From positions 19,968,378 to 20,032,377 of the forward strand of contig NC_067293.1 of NCBI RefSeq assembly GCF_020740795.1: a DNA stretch of 64,000 nucleotides. The letters run 5' to 3'. The translations under genes were made by a program, and so were the position numbers. Origin of the DNA: Apus apus (Eukaryota > Chordata > Aves > Apodiformes > Apodidae). Shown here in pieces: positions 43,401-58,999 of this stretch. The notes under the pieces are model-generated. The model worked only from the letters and a program-made list of their open reading frames with translations. It had not been told where the DNA came from and ran no database searches. Within the stretch, counting starts at the first letter, position 1, and each line of letters opens with the position of its first letter.

Positions 43401-46400
43401 GGACCCCCACTCCTGGGGTTGCCAGATCTGAGCGATGCAACCAGTGGCCCCAGCAGAGACGGGGCCAGGAGCCAAGGAGGAACAATAGAAACCATTTACA
43501 GAGCAGGAAGCTGCATCTGCTGGATGAAACGCTATCTTCAAACAAGATGTGTTTGGATAACTCCAGTTTCATAACTCGCCTCTTCCGATGTTAGGAAATC
43601 ACAGTAATAAAAAGAAAACAAAATAGGGAGAAGAAACTTGGCATGGGGAACAATGGCAGAATTGCCTGAAAAGGGGCACTGCCTTGGAGGGGAACACAGC
43701 CACCACCTCCTGCCCAGGGCAGCGGGTACTTTGCATGAGAATTCAGGTCTGACCCAATATCAAGGGGAAAAGAGTGAAATCTGCACTAAAGCCATCAAGA
43801 ACACAGTAAATTTTGACAATCTTACATACTACCCTGTCTGCTTGATTGTTTTTATCGGAAATCAAAGCCATCTTGGGGGAGGGAACAGAATTAGACAGAG
43901 GTCAGATTTTGGGGTCCAGCAGCACTTGTCTTGCAGGTAATGGAAGGGTGGGCAGAGATGGCAAGTCACCTTTTCTTGGCACTGACCACTCCTTGGGCAA
44001 AGACAGACAGCTGCTTTCTGGTGTTAGCAGTGCTGAATGATGCTGAAGATAAACCTGCCTGCTCCTTAAATTCCTAATGTTGACCTTATGGACGTTAGGG
44101 AGGAATGTAACAGTGCCCCCGTAGATCACTACTGAGAAGCAATGAGAGGGGAGACACATGATCTCCTCAGCTCCAAACCCATGGCAGCTGCTCTCTGATC
44201 CTCTTTGCTCTCACCCATCCATGCAAATGAGTGTCTTGGGTCCCCAACAGCCACACTCACCACCCCAGCCGTGGTCAGGACAGGGGGGACGCTGCTCCAA
44301 CAGCCACTGGCCCCGCAGCCACCGCTCCCACAGCTGCCACCTCAGACAATTTGGGACAAGGAGCCAAAAGCTGAGGTCACTCGGCTCATGCTGCCGGACC
44401 CTCCCCAGCACCCACCTCCTCTCCCCACCCTCCCCAGTCCAAATATAAACTTGCTTACAGGAAATGCCTTAAAGAAAAGGCACCTCCCTGAGTCCTGAAG
44501 AATGCCCAGAAAATAAACTGTCTCTGGACATGAAGGAAATGGCTTTTAAAAAAATAAATAAATAAATAAAATCACAGTGCAAAGCAGCTTTAACCCTTTC
44601 AGTCCCTGCTGCAAATCCAGCCACCCACGTGCCTCAGGCTCTGGAAAGTTTCCAGGTGCCTGTGGTCCGGATGGGTGATGTGACAGGAGCCTCCTGCCAG
44701 GTGTCTGTCCCTGTGTCTCTGCAGCATCACCAGGTCTTGAGCAAAAATGGCCTGAAACCCTCAATCAAAATACAAACTGCCTTTCTGGCACGGAAAGCAC
44801 TGGACCCTCAAAACAGGTTTCTAGGCTGGGACTCCCACTCCTAACCTTGCACAGCCACAGGCTCTATTCCCACAGCACAGGAGCTCACCCAGCTCTTCCC
44901 ATTGCTGGCAGTCCTGCAAGGCCCCACGCAGCCAGGCAGGCTGGGGGCTGCACCTGCATCACCCCCTCCCGACCCTGGCCCCTTCCCCAGGAGTCCCCAT
45001 GGGGTGCATCATCCCTCCCCACCCACGAGGCTCCCTGAGGAGGCTGTTGAGCCATTCTGCAGTTGGAAATGCAGTTCCCAAGCATCCCACCTTGGAAGCT
45101 GCCCTTAGAAAGAAGCAATGAGAATGGCAAAGATGCACGTCCTGGTCCAGCCTGCAATCCCCCAGGAATACCAGCCCTGGGAATGCCAACCCCAGCTTCC
45201 ACCCTGAGCAGATAGCATCTGCTCTGGCCAGGCAAAGCCAGATACAAATAGAAATAGGAAATACAAATGCTGGATTCAATACCAACATCTCTACACAAAA
45301 TCGAAGAAAGAAGAAAGGGAAACAGGAGGAATCCAAGAAATCCAGGGGACAGAGAGGCAGCTGTCTCAAAAGAGCAGGCACAGGCATCCCAGGGATGCTG
45401 GAGAGGAAAGGTAGCTGGGCAGGACCAAGAAATACAACTTGGTGGCATGATCTGCTGGTGTCTCTGAGCATTCCCAGGTCACAATCTACAGAGAAGACAA
45501 TTCTGTTATCCCTCTTCCACAGTGGGGAAAGCCGAGGCAAAGCCTCTTCTGAAGCTGAGTCCAGAACAAAGCCGAGAGCTCAGCACAGCTCCCTGCATCC
45601 ACAAAATCCTTTCCTTGTCACCAGACCACAACGCCTCCCTGAATGTGCCCCTTAAAAAATGTATACTCAGGGCTTTACATCCCAGATGCACAAAGTAGTT
45701 TGATACAATTCAGCTGCTGCTGCAAAATGCCTAAAATGCTTGTTACTATTTTTGTTTTTTTTTTCTTGTCTTGAACAGCAGCAGCCCTGGAAAAGTCATG
45801 GTGCAGAGGTGTGTGCAGGCCCTGGGCGTGGGAAAGGAAAGCAGCAGGATCAGCTTCCACTTGGCTGGAGAGCAAGTGTCCATCCGGAGCACAAGTTGAG
45901 GGTTCAGCAGGAGATCACGCCTGTCTCCTGAGAAGATAAATTATTTCTACTCATTCTGTGCTTTTTTGCCTCATCTGTTGAGGTACCTGGTGGGAACAGC
46001 CCTGATCCCTGCAGGAGGAGAGCCTGGATGGGCTCGTAGTTATCCTGGAGAGCAGCAGCAAGTGCTTTGGAGAGCTCTGCAAAAAGAGGACACTTCTGCA
46101 GCAGTGCAAAGGCTTAGGGTTCTCCCTCTGGCTCTGCTGGGAAAAGCTGTGCAAGGAAATCCAGTGACTGAGTCAGCATTTTGGCATCTCAGGCCTCTGG
46201 AGATGCCCACGTGGAAGGCTGTAAGGAAGAGCAACCCCTGCAGCAGACCCAGCAGATGTCCCGTTGGGCTGGCGATGGCTGTTGTGTGGGTGGACACCCC
46301 CAGCAGTGGTGGGGGGGCACCGAGGGACGTGCTGGGAGCACAGTCCTGGCCAGGAGAACTGAGGAGCCCTGGGTGCTCCCACCACTGCACTGTGCCTGCT

Positions 46401-48102
46401 ACACGAGGCACTGGGAGAGTAAAAGCACTTCTACAGTTCCGCCCCACGCAGAACTCCCAGCAGATGCACCAGCACCCTCCTCTGCCACTGCCAGACAGCA
46501 GGGTCCTGCCCAACAGGGACTAATGAGGCTGTGCAAAGGTTCCCTGTTCCAAATGAGCAACAAAAGATCAAAATCAGAACCAACAAAGATAAAAATATTT
46601 GGAGATGGATGCAAGGATGCTGAATGAAAAAGAAAAAGGAGGGGACAAATGGCTGCTGAGGTTTTTTGTGGCAGGTGGCAGGTACTGACCCATCTGCTCC
46701 TGGTCACAGTCTCAGGCACACTAAGTCCTTCAGGCCTTGTTATCTTCTTTTTTTCCCAGAAGCCCATTATTTGTAGCTGGGGGAGAACTACTACTCCCTA
46801 AGTTCTTGCTACTTCTGATGCACCACCACAGCCCCCAGGGCTCTGTCCCAGGAGAATCCCACAGGCACAGACCATGGCCAACCCCAGCCCTTGAGGCTGC
46901 TGCATGTTGATGGCTCATGCTGGTGGCTCTCAGCAGGGACAGACTCCCCAGCAAGTTTGCTGGGAAGGGGAACAGAAGCCATGGGGCAATTCCCTGCCTG
47001 GGAAAAAGAAACTGGAAGGTCAGCCCTGACCACCCAGACGTCCTGCTCCCTGCCCAACGACACTGATGAAATGAGGTCAAGTGCACTCTGAGTCAGGGCT
47101 GTCACCATCCTGCAGCCTCGTGACACCTCTGCCCACCACTGCCCGTGGCCATTTCCAGTTTCACAGGGAGCAGCAGAGGGAATTGACCCCCAACCACCCT
47201 TCACCAGCCCCCCCTAACCAAACCTCTTCCCCTGCAGCAAAGCTTCCTCCTCCTCAGTCCTAGGGAGGGGTTTAATTCCTTTTTTCTTTAAATGTTCTTT
47301 CTTGTCCTCTCTGCCTGCACACTCAGCCTCAGCCCAGGCTAAGCTGCAGCTGCCAGCCCACCCTGCAGCCCCTGGTGGGAAGGCAAGAGATGGAAGGGGG
47401 GCAAGTCCTTCTGTTCTCATTTGCAGAGAAACAAGGGGAGAGTGGGACTTCTCTGTGCCACCCAAGACAAAAGGACATTCAGAAACCAAACTGGTGCCCT
47501 TGACAGCACCAAAAATATTCTTGTCAAACTCATGGGGGGGACAAGGGGAGGAAAAAAACAGACAGGGAGAATAAAAACCCCACCATGTGGGGTTTCAAAC
47601 CCCACCTTTGAAAATACCATGTACTTGAGCATCACTGCAGGTCAGAAGTTCCATCTCCTGCTGCCCCGCAGCACAGCCCTGCACGGGCAGCACAGGCAGC
47701 CCAGAGCCCTTAATTAGTGGTGTTAATCACTTGTGCTCCAGAAAGCTCTGAAGACGAGCATCAGAGCCTGATCCCAAAGGGCACAGGCCCAGCACTGCAT
47801 GTTGCAGTCAGATGCTTTTCTCCCCAGAGAGAGAGCAGGAAATCCCCAACACACCCAGGCTCCGGCATGGGGACTCTTGGGCCGTCCCGGAGGAGCTGCC
47901 AAGCTCCTGCTCCCAGTTAAGCAATGGGAGGCCCAAGCCCTGGCTGCAGGGTCCATGGAAATCCAGATGTTCACCCCTGGACATGCATCCCATGCACACA
48001 AATGTGACAACAAACCACAGCCTGGCCCCATCACAGCAGCAATCAGACCAGAACATCTCAGTGGAACCTGTGAGACAGACACAGGAAGCCACAGTAGGTG
48101 CC
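40403..48102 (-). other. Long STARD8 intron, central segment
   Basis: 7.7 kb without a recognised element. A short aaat repeat sits at 44,547-44,570. No reading frame here has a recognisable domain. Confidence 0.55.
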
Positions 48103-48365
48103 AGAATTACAGACTGGTTGAGGTAGGGAGGGACCTCTGGAAGTCCTCTGGTCCAACCTCCCTGCTCAAGCAGGGCTACCTAGAGTCAGTTGTCAGGACC
48201 CTGTCCAGATGTTTTTTTGGTATTTCCAAGGAAGCCAACTCCACAACCTCCCTGGGTAACCTGTTCCCGTGCTTAGTCATCCTTATGGTAAAACATGCAT
48301 CTCCTGATGTTCAGATGAAAACTCCCATGTTGCCATTTGTGCCCATTGATTCTGGTCCTTTTATC
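48103..48365 (-). mobile_element. CR1 LINE 3' fragment, minus strand
   Basis: Begins agaattacagactggttgag, then gtcctctggtccaacctccc, caacctccctgggtaacctg and tgcccattgattctggtcct. It is an older, more diverged copy than the others. Confidence 0.85.
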
Positions 48366-50563
48366 CACTTGCCCTTCTATTTTCCCATGCTTGCTCCCAC
48401 CCAAACATCCTTGATCCCTCCCTTTCCCCACCTTTGACTCCTTTCCTAAACATCCCATGCTCAGTGCAACTCCAAACTGTTTTCTCTTGCATCCCACAGT
48501 GTCCCACTCCCTGCAGACAGCAGCCCCCTCAGTCTCTAAGAAAGCTCTCCTGGTGATTTGGTGGGTTTCACACCTGCACAATGTTGTGACAGTGGAGCTG
48601 GGCCAAGGGACAGCACAGGGAACCCAAGTTGGACATGTGCCTCCGTGCAGTGGGATACGAAACAGCCAGACCCCACAGGGAAGGTCCCCCAGGCCTCTGC
48701 ACTTGTTTGTGCCCGTTCCCAGGGCCGGCTGTTAACGTTTGCTCTGCCTGTCACTGGCACTGGGTGACAGGTGCCCTCTTCTGATAAGGGATCCTTCCAC
48801 CAGCTCGACAAACCCACAGGGAGCCTGGTGATTATTAACCCCACAGCAGAGGGGACAACAGGAGACAGCCAGACACTGCTGGGGTGGCAAAGCTGAGCAG
48901 CTGGGGTGGGGGATGGACAGCCCAGCATCCCATGGGAGCGGTGTCCCATGGGCTCAGGGTGGGCATCCAGAGGGAGCATTGGGCAGGGGAAGGATGAGCA
49001 CAGAGCAGGGCAGAGCAAGGCGAGCACAGCTCCACATACAGTCCCTTCCGTGGAACCCTGCAAATAATGCACCAAACTAATGAAAAGACAAACCAGGACA
49101 ATGAAAACCAGTCAGCGCATCACTTCCTACACCTAAAAACTAATTCCTTGCTGGAAATGTAGGGGAAAAAAATCCTGTCTCTTTAAATTTCCATGCCCGG
49201 CCCCGGCAGCATGGAAAAGTTAATATAATTATCCGGAGGTGACTTTCAGAAAGGCTCACACAAGGAGGGTTATTGTGGCTCAATCATTAACAGGGCAGCA
49301 GACCCCCGGCCTTGCTGGAATGTGGCCGCGCTCGGGCACCACTGCTGCTGGTCCTCTCCAGAGCACGTGGGAGCTCGGCATAAAGGCTCGTGGACGCTCC
49401 TTTGCCCTGGCCACCAGCCCCAGTCAGGCTCCAGCCACTTTCCAGCACGGCTGAATCCAACCCAACGCCTCCTGCGTGCTTCCCGTGGGGCTGGAAGAGC
49501 AGGCGGGGGAAGGAAAGCTGGGCAGGGAGGAGACCTGGCTCCCTCACAGACATCCCTGATGCCACACGTGCCGCAGCTCCCACCTCAGCTCACGCTGGGC
49601 AGCGCCCATGGTTTGGGGGCAGGACAGTGACGGGCACAGGGTGGGATGGGAGGCCTAGCAAGAGCAATGGCATCCCAACGTTTGCAGCCCACAGCCTGTC
49701 CTTGGAAGCCTGTCACACAAACCCCACCCAGCTTGCATCCTGGGGGCTCTGGCAACACGTTTTACCAAGCCTGGCAAGCAGAGGGATGGAGCCACGACAC
49801 CATTACCAGGCTGGCAGGGATGGCAGGAGATACCCGTGCTGTCCGAGGCACCTCTGGGACGGGATGATGAGCCCTGGAGTGGGGCAGGGGTCCCACAGGA
49901 CCCTCCGCAGCTCCCCAGGCAGCCGGGGCCGCAGCGACTGCGCCGGAGGCATTTCCTGCCTCAGCAGCCTCGGACGTGGAGGATCAAACTCCCACGTCCA
50001 TCTGAATGCAGAAAAGCCTTTCCCAAAGCATGCCGAGTGCAGAGGCGAGCCTGCAAGCCCCCGAACGGGCACCCTGTCTCAGGCTCTTGAAGGAATGCCC
50101 ACTCTGAGGAAGTAGACTCAGTTCTCCTCCCTGCTGGGGGATTATTTACCCTGTTCCCCACAGAGCGAAGCCAGGGCCGTGCCTGGCTCCCAGCAGCTCC
50201 ACCACAGCACAGAAGGGCCAAGGAACCTGCCCTCTGCACCATCCACAGCACCTGCAGGGCTCGGGGCCAGCCAGCTCCTCAGCTTGTTCCTCCCCTGCAA
50301 AGTCACACAGCAACCCCTGCTATGCCCTCAGGGAAAGGGCAACCTTTCTTTCCCCTCTTCTATTTCAATTGACTTTGAGAACCTTCAAATCTTTTTGAAA
50401 TTAGTACAAAAACCAAGGGGAAGTACTGCAGTGCCCTGAGGCACAACCATACTTTGTTCTCTTACGAAAGTGAACTGCTGGCAGCCTGTCCCATGCATAT
50501 ATACTCAGGTCTGGACATTTGAGGCAGAGCAGAGAAGGAATGCTTAACAGAAGCACGATTTGA
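48366..50563 (-). other. Long STARD8 intron segment
   Basis: Unique sequence with an AT-rich, possibly conserved block at about 49,130-49,290. No exon is recognisable. Confidence 0.5.
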
Positions 50564-50585
50564 TTTATTCAGTCAGTCTTTTATT
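50564..50585 (-). terminator. Pair of minus-strand poly(A) signals
   Basis: TTTATT on + at 50564-50569 and 50580-50585 gives two AATAAA copies 16 nt apart on the minus strand, with a TG-rich stretch just beyond. No known gene ends here. It could close a short transcript starting at the 52-kb CpG island. Confidence 0.3.
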
Positions 50586-51901
50586 AGAACAGTATTTCTC
50601 AAAGGAAGTCCAAGTACGTTAAGTGAATGTGAGCACCTCCTCAGAAGCCAGGTTTGACACCTGCTCCCCACAGGGACTTGATGCTTTGTCACACAAGGAA
50701 ATTATTGACGAGCTTTTGGCATAAGAGGGGGAGCTAAATTTTTCCCTACAGGAAGGGAGAGTAGTGGCTGAGGGGGTCTGAGCTGGGCTGGGCTCGCAGT
50801 GAGAGGAGCAGACCTCGAGTGCAGGGAGCAGCCAGGGGCACCAGTGCCACCTCTCACAACTGGGCTTCAGTTAGAATGTAAACAGAAAAAAAGCACATTC
50901 GTTGATAAGAATTCAAGTATGCACATGGAAAAGAATGCAGACTTTTGCCAAAATTATCACAATATGTGCTCCAACATCCTGGGACTGTATAAGGGTCTTT
51001 ACACGAGGCAGCTCCTCTGCCCTCTGCACCAAGGAGCTGTTCCAAAACACAAACCACAAAACCAAACACACAAAGAGCTGGTGTTTAAGTCCACCACGAT
51101 CAAACAGCCCCTGAACAAACAGCCTCTCACCTTGGCAGCACGTTCTGACAGATTATTGCTTGCTCCCAGCCTGACAAACTACGTACACACAGCAAACCCA
51201 TCCGTTTCTACCAAAGACAGGTCTCCAAAAGGAACAGTCAACTGGAACACGTGCCCACGGTGCCAAAAGCCAGGACAGAGTCCAGCCTCCCCCCAGCTAT
51301 AGCACAAGGGCCTGATCCGCAGCCTCCTGACGTCAACACGGTTTTTCCATGAACTCACTGGCTCTCTGGATCAATGGGCAAATCTGTGCTTTTCCAGCCA
51401 CGAATTTAATCATCAGTAATCCCAGCTAGAGGGAGGGATGACGAGGAGCCCTCAGAAAATCCGGGCAGCCCAAAAACTTGTGGCCAGAAGGAGCTGGGCA
51501 GCCCAGCCCAACTCGGATGGCAGCAGAGGCCTCTCACCCCACGCGCTGCTGTGACTCAGCCGGGGAATGACCGGGATCCAGGAACAGCTCCAGCATGCCA
51601 GGAAATTAATGTGCGGCAGCTCCCAGCTTCTCCTCCTCCTCAGCTACAGCCACCTCGCCCCACACCACGTCTGTCCACACACACACAGACACCCCAACAG
51701 CCGATAACCCCCGGGCAGCACCTGCTGCTGCGAGGAGCAGCTCCAGGAAGCAGCTCCGGGGGCAGCGTGGCCGGAGAAGCATCACTGGGAGCCGCGGGCT
51801 GCCGGGCGCTATCTTCCAAAAAACGGCCCCTCTTCTCTCCCCAGGCCCCTCACACCCCTCAACCACGGGCGCTCGGGGGGAACCGCAGGTTCCTGATTTA
51901 C

Positions 51902-52250
51902 CTTCAGGCTGTGCTGCCCCTCGTCCTAGGGGGAAATGCCGAGTCCCGGCGAGCAGAGGAAGAGGATGCAGGGAGGGTGGGTGGGTGCAGAACCCCCCGC
52001 CGCGGGGGGCTGGGGCTGGTGCCAGCCGCGGCTCCGGCTGTTGTCGGTGTGAGAGCGGCAGGTGCGGGGCCGCGGCCGGGGCCCCCGCCAGCTCCGCCCG
52101 CTGCTCCCCGGGACCGCCCCGGGACCGCCCGCCCCGGGACCGCCCGCCCCCGGCCCCGGCCCCGCGGCACGACCCGCCGGCCCCGGGGCTGCACCCGGCC
52201 AGGGTGGCCCCGGCTCAGCAGCGCCCAGCGCTGCTCCTGGGCAGAAGAAC
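51902..52250 (-). promoter_or_regulatory. CpG-rich segment with a minus-strand splice donor (possible alternative STARD8 first exon)
   Basis: Very GC- and CpG-rich at 51,990-52,240, with tandem gggaccgcccc units at about 52,108-52,150. The minus strand ends in CAGCCTGAAG followed by GTAAAT at 51901, a fair donor. The minus reading frame that would match the SAM exon shows no obvious ATG, so any exon here is probably 5' UTR. Confidence 0.45.
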
Positions 52251-52984
52251 CGAAATGCTGGTCCCCAGCTCCGGGCTGCCGAGGCTGAAGGTCCCGAGGC
52301 TGCACCGTGCACGACAAACCGTGGAGAAAACACACGTGTGACAGCCAGCGCGATCCCAGACCCTGCGTCCCGCGGTGCCCCCAGCCCCCCGGTTACCCCC
52401 TCTGCTCAGCCCTGTCGCCCTCTATCTGCTTCCAGACTGGCAGCAGCAACTGCAAGGGCTGTTCCTGGCCCTGGCTGTGCTGCCAGCGCACCAGAGCAGG
52501 GGCTGGGAGACCCGGGCCAGGGACACCCAACAGCTGCAGCCTCCCCTCCGGGCTGAGCCGCGGGGAGGGTCTCTCAGGCTGTTCACCCCCAAAGACGAGC
52601 CCCGAGACAGCGTCTGGACAGATGCCCAGCCATCCCTCACTCAAAACCAAGCAGGTGGGAAACCCGGGGGTGCAAAACACGGCAAGGTGCCAAGAGGAGC
52701 AGAGAGGCTGCTCCTGCAGGACTTGTTCCCAGAAAATCCCCTTCACACTGCAGAGCGTTTTCCTGCTCAATAGTTACTTCTCCGACAGCACAGGATGAGG
52801 CAGATCCTCCTCACAGCACATACAGGACTCACAACCTGGCTTCTGGATCCCAGAGCTGTGTCACATCAGGTGGGACAAGCCACACAGGGTGAAGAAGACA
52901 ATGAGGGGTAGGGTCTGGCACAGAGGAACTTAGAGGAAAAAAACTGTTTAAGGTGGACCTGAGAGAGGAACTTGTTTGTAGGAA

Positions 52985-53073
52985 ATGGGAAGCATAGGGG
53001 CTGGAGGTTAGGTTAATGGTTGGACTTGAGGATTTCAAAGGTCTTTCCCAACCAGAATGATTCCATGATTCCT
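52985..53073 (+). mobile_element. CR1 LINE extreme 3' end, plus strand
   Basis: Reads ggttaatggttggacttgag, ttcaaaggtctttcccaacc and gaatgattccatgattcctg, the standard CR1 tail. It is an antisense insertion relative to STARD8. Confidence 0.82.
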
Positions 53074-55670
53074 GTGAGGTCTGGAAGCACCAGCCTGAGC
53101 ATGGAAAGAGGAGAGAACAGGCAGAGTGTGAGAGAGAGGTGATGGGACAGTGGGCGAGAGGCTTGATGGCAAACACAGAGCACAGGCACAACGCAAGGAG
53201 AGACAGGCAGTGATGTGTTTTGGCAGGACTAGAAAAGCAGGGGAGACCAGATACATTGTAGGGATGCCACAAACCCGCTTTTCTCTTTAAATTACTGGTG
53301 GGAGTTGGAGGGTTGCCCAAGCACCATAACATGGGAGGATCAGGGGAAAAAAAACCCAGTACTTTTTTCCATTGTTTTTACAGTCTGAGAGGCTTTTGAT
53401 GCACATCTCCTTCCTTCCTCCCCAGCCCCAAGCTCCTGACCCTCCTCCCACCAATCCCCAGCTGCCTCAGCTTCTGCTGCAGCCCCTACACCACAGCCCC
53501 AGCCTCCGGAGGGAAGGGGTTGTGGGCAACGAGCCTCTCAATGAGGCTGTTGTTGACTTGAAAGTCTTCATACATCTTTGTGTGAGGGAGCCTCTCGCCA
53601 GCCAGGGCACACGGGATGGGCAGGGGGGCCAAGGGCTCCTGCAGCTGGAGAACAAGCAGATGCTGCCCACCCCCATGGTCAGCCACAGCAAACAGATCCA
53701 CACTGGTGGAAATCAGTGGAAGGTCCCTACAACCAGGATGCAGGCTGTGAGTACCCCCACTACAGAGCTGCAGGGGCCAGAAGGGGAATCAGGGTACCAG
53801 GAGCCCAGCCCAGCATTCACCCCCAGAAGTATCAACATCCACAGAGCCCTGCTGCCCAGGAGCTGCGGAGGGTGGCAGGAAGGGACAGAGGGGGAGAAAA
53901 CCTCTGCAAACAGACAACGGGTGCAAAGCACCCCCGGGGATAGCCTGGATGTACATTTCACTCTGGCCACATAGGTGGGAAGAGGATAGAGGCAAAAAGA
54001 CTTGGCAACATTCCCAACACAGGGAACACAGCCGGGTAAGGGCAAAGCTCACAGTGCTTCATCCTGCCCGAGGCTCGGCTCTTGTCTGGCCCTTTGATGG
54101 GTCAGGACACCAGCGCCCAGCAGCCCCGCAGGCACGGTGACAGCCAGCACAAAAACCACTGGGCTGGGAGGATTTCAAGTATTTTCCACTCGTTTCCTCA
54201 CACAAAGCGGGAACAGAGAGGGTGTGGGGGCAGGCAGAGAGGCAGGAAATCTCCAGGAGACGCTGAGCTATAAACAGGCTGCCAAGAGGGCAGGACCAGA
54301 AGCGGCCGGTCCCACACGGACCCGCGGGCGGGGAAAGCCGAGGCTGCGCTGCTGGGAGGAGCTGAAATGGCCTCTTGAGGCTTCCCACAGGCTTCCCCCG
54401 TGCCGCCCCATGAATGAGCCGCATTCACGCCCGGAGATATTAATAGTTGCCAGTGTATTGCCGAGGAATGGCGGAGCGCCCGCGGGCTCGTCCCCGCCCG
54501 CCCCAACGCCTGCACAAGACACCCAGTGTGCACACGCGTGGGCTTGCACGGGGTGCCTAGCAGAGGGGGTTCGTGCTCCCCGAGGAGCTGCTAAGCAGGG
54601 GGACGAGGGTTGGAACAGCCTGGAGCACTCTGCCCTTCCCGAGGAACGGGGGCTGGCAGCTGGAGCAAGTCCTGGGGGGGGGGGCGTTGAAGGTGCCCTG
54701 CCTGGATAACCACCACCAGCAAGTGGAGAGGAGCAGTTTAGGGTGGTCTAAAGGGTATTGCTGGGAAGGGACAGGGAAAAAATCCAACACGGGCCCTTTT
54801 TGGGCTGGCTGAATATTAGGAAAAAGTGTCAGGAAGGGCAGACAGGCTGGGGAGCTGCCTCTTCCCACTCCCAGCAAGGAGGGTGGGGGCCACCCCATAC
54901 TTGGGACACCCAGACCTAAACCCAGGAAAGCTCCAGGAACAGGCTCAGAGGAATAACCCCAGGGCTGCATCCTGACTCTACCCATGAAGGCAGCAGGCAC
55001 CCACAGCTCAGCCCAAGGCACAGCCCCATGGTCAAGTTGTTCGTGCTGCCTGTGCTGCAGCCTGGCTCCAGCTGCCCATGCTGCCCCCTTGCCAGCCAGC
55101 ACCCAAAACCCTTCCCTGCTCTGGATGAGGTCCAGTGGGACAATTGGCCGGGCTGCTCTGTAGGTCCCAGTGAAGGCTGGTTTTGTGGCACAGCTCATGC
55201 TAGGAGACACACGGGTCAACTCTGTGCTGGGGAGCAGCTCTGAGCATGAAACAGACCCATTATTTGGGCTGGATCCACAGATCTCTGCATCAAACACTGC
55301 CCAGCACCCGAATACAGAGCCCATCCAGCTGCAAAGGGCACACGGACATAGTTGGCTTATTCTGCCCAGCTGGGGGGCACCAGGGAGTGCCTCCACTCTC
55401 AGAGGGGCTTCCCCAGGCCCCAGCAGGAAGCCCAGGCTCAGTGGACAGGAGCTTGCAAAGGCAAAGACAAGCAGAGACCCTCCCCACTGCGACAGCACCC
55501 GGGAATCAGGTTCCAGCAGATCTACAAACCTGCGGGGAACTGACCCGGGGGGACATGGCGGGGGGCACTGGGGCAGGGGAGCACAGGGGGTCCTCACTGG
55601 TTACCAGCAACACACACTGAAGCATCCAAAGCCTCTGCATCCCCCGGCACCAGCTGCGGACCCCCAATGC
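53074..55670 (-). other. Long STARD8 intron segment
   Basis: No exon or repeat recognised. GC-rich composition produces long chance reading frames on both strands. Confidence 0.5.
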
Positions 55671-55677
55671 CGCTTCT

Positions 55678-55765
55678 CTCAGACCCCCCATGTCACCCCT
55701 TCCAGACCCCCATGTCACCCCTCCCAGACCCCCCATGTCACCCCTCCCAGAACCCCCCGAACCCC
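55678..55765. repeat. Short minisatellite (about 25-27-bp unit)
   Basis: Three to four copies of cagacccccc(c)atgtcacccctcc in tandem, the last degenerate (cagaaccccccgaacccc). Confidence 0.9.
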
Positions 55766-55862
55766 TCGGCAGCGGCGCGGAAACGGCCGCCCCCTGCTGG
55801 CCCCGGCACGCAGCACCCCACACCTAGGAAAGCCAAAACCAGCCACGGATTTAAAGAAGGAA

Positions 55863-58990
<3,128 letters not shown>

Positions 58991-58999
58991 TTTCTGGCC

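Noticed and set aside
54557..55597. 346-codon minus-strand reading frame
   Set aside because: A long frame in GC-rich DNA with no recognisable domain and low-complexity Pro/Ser/Leu content, lying within the STARD8 intron.
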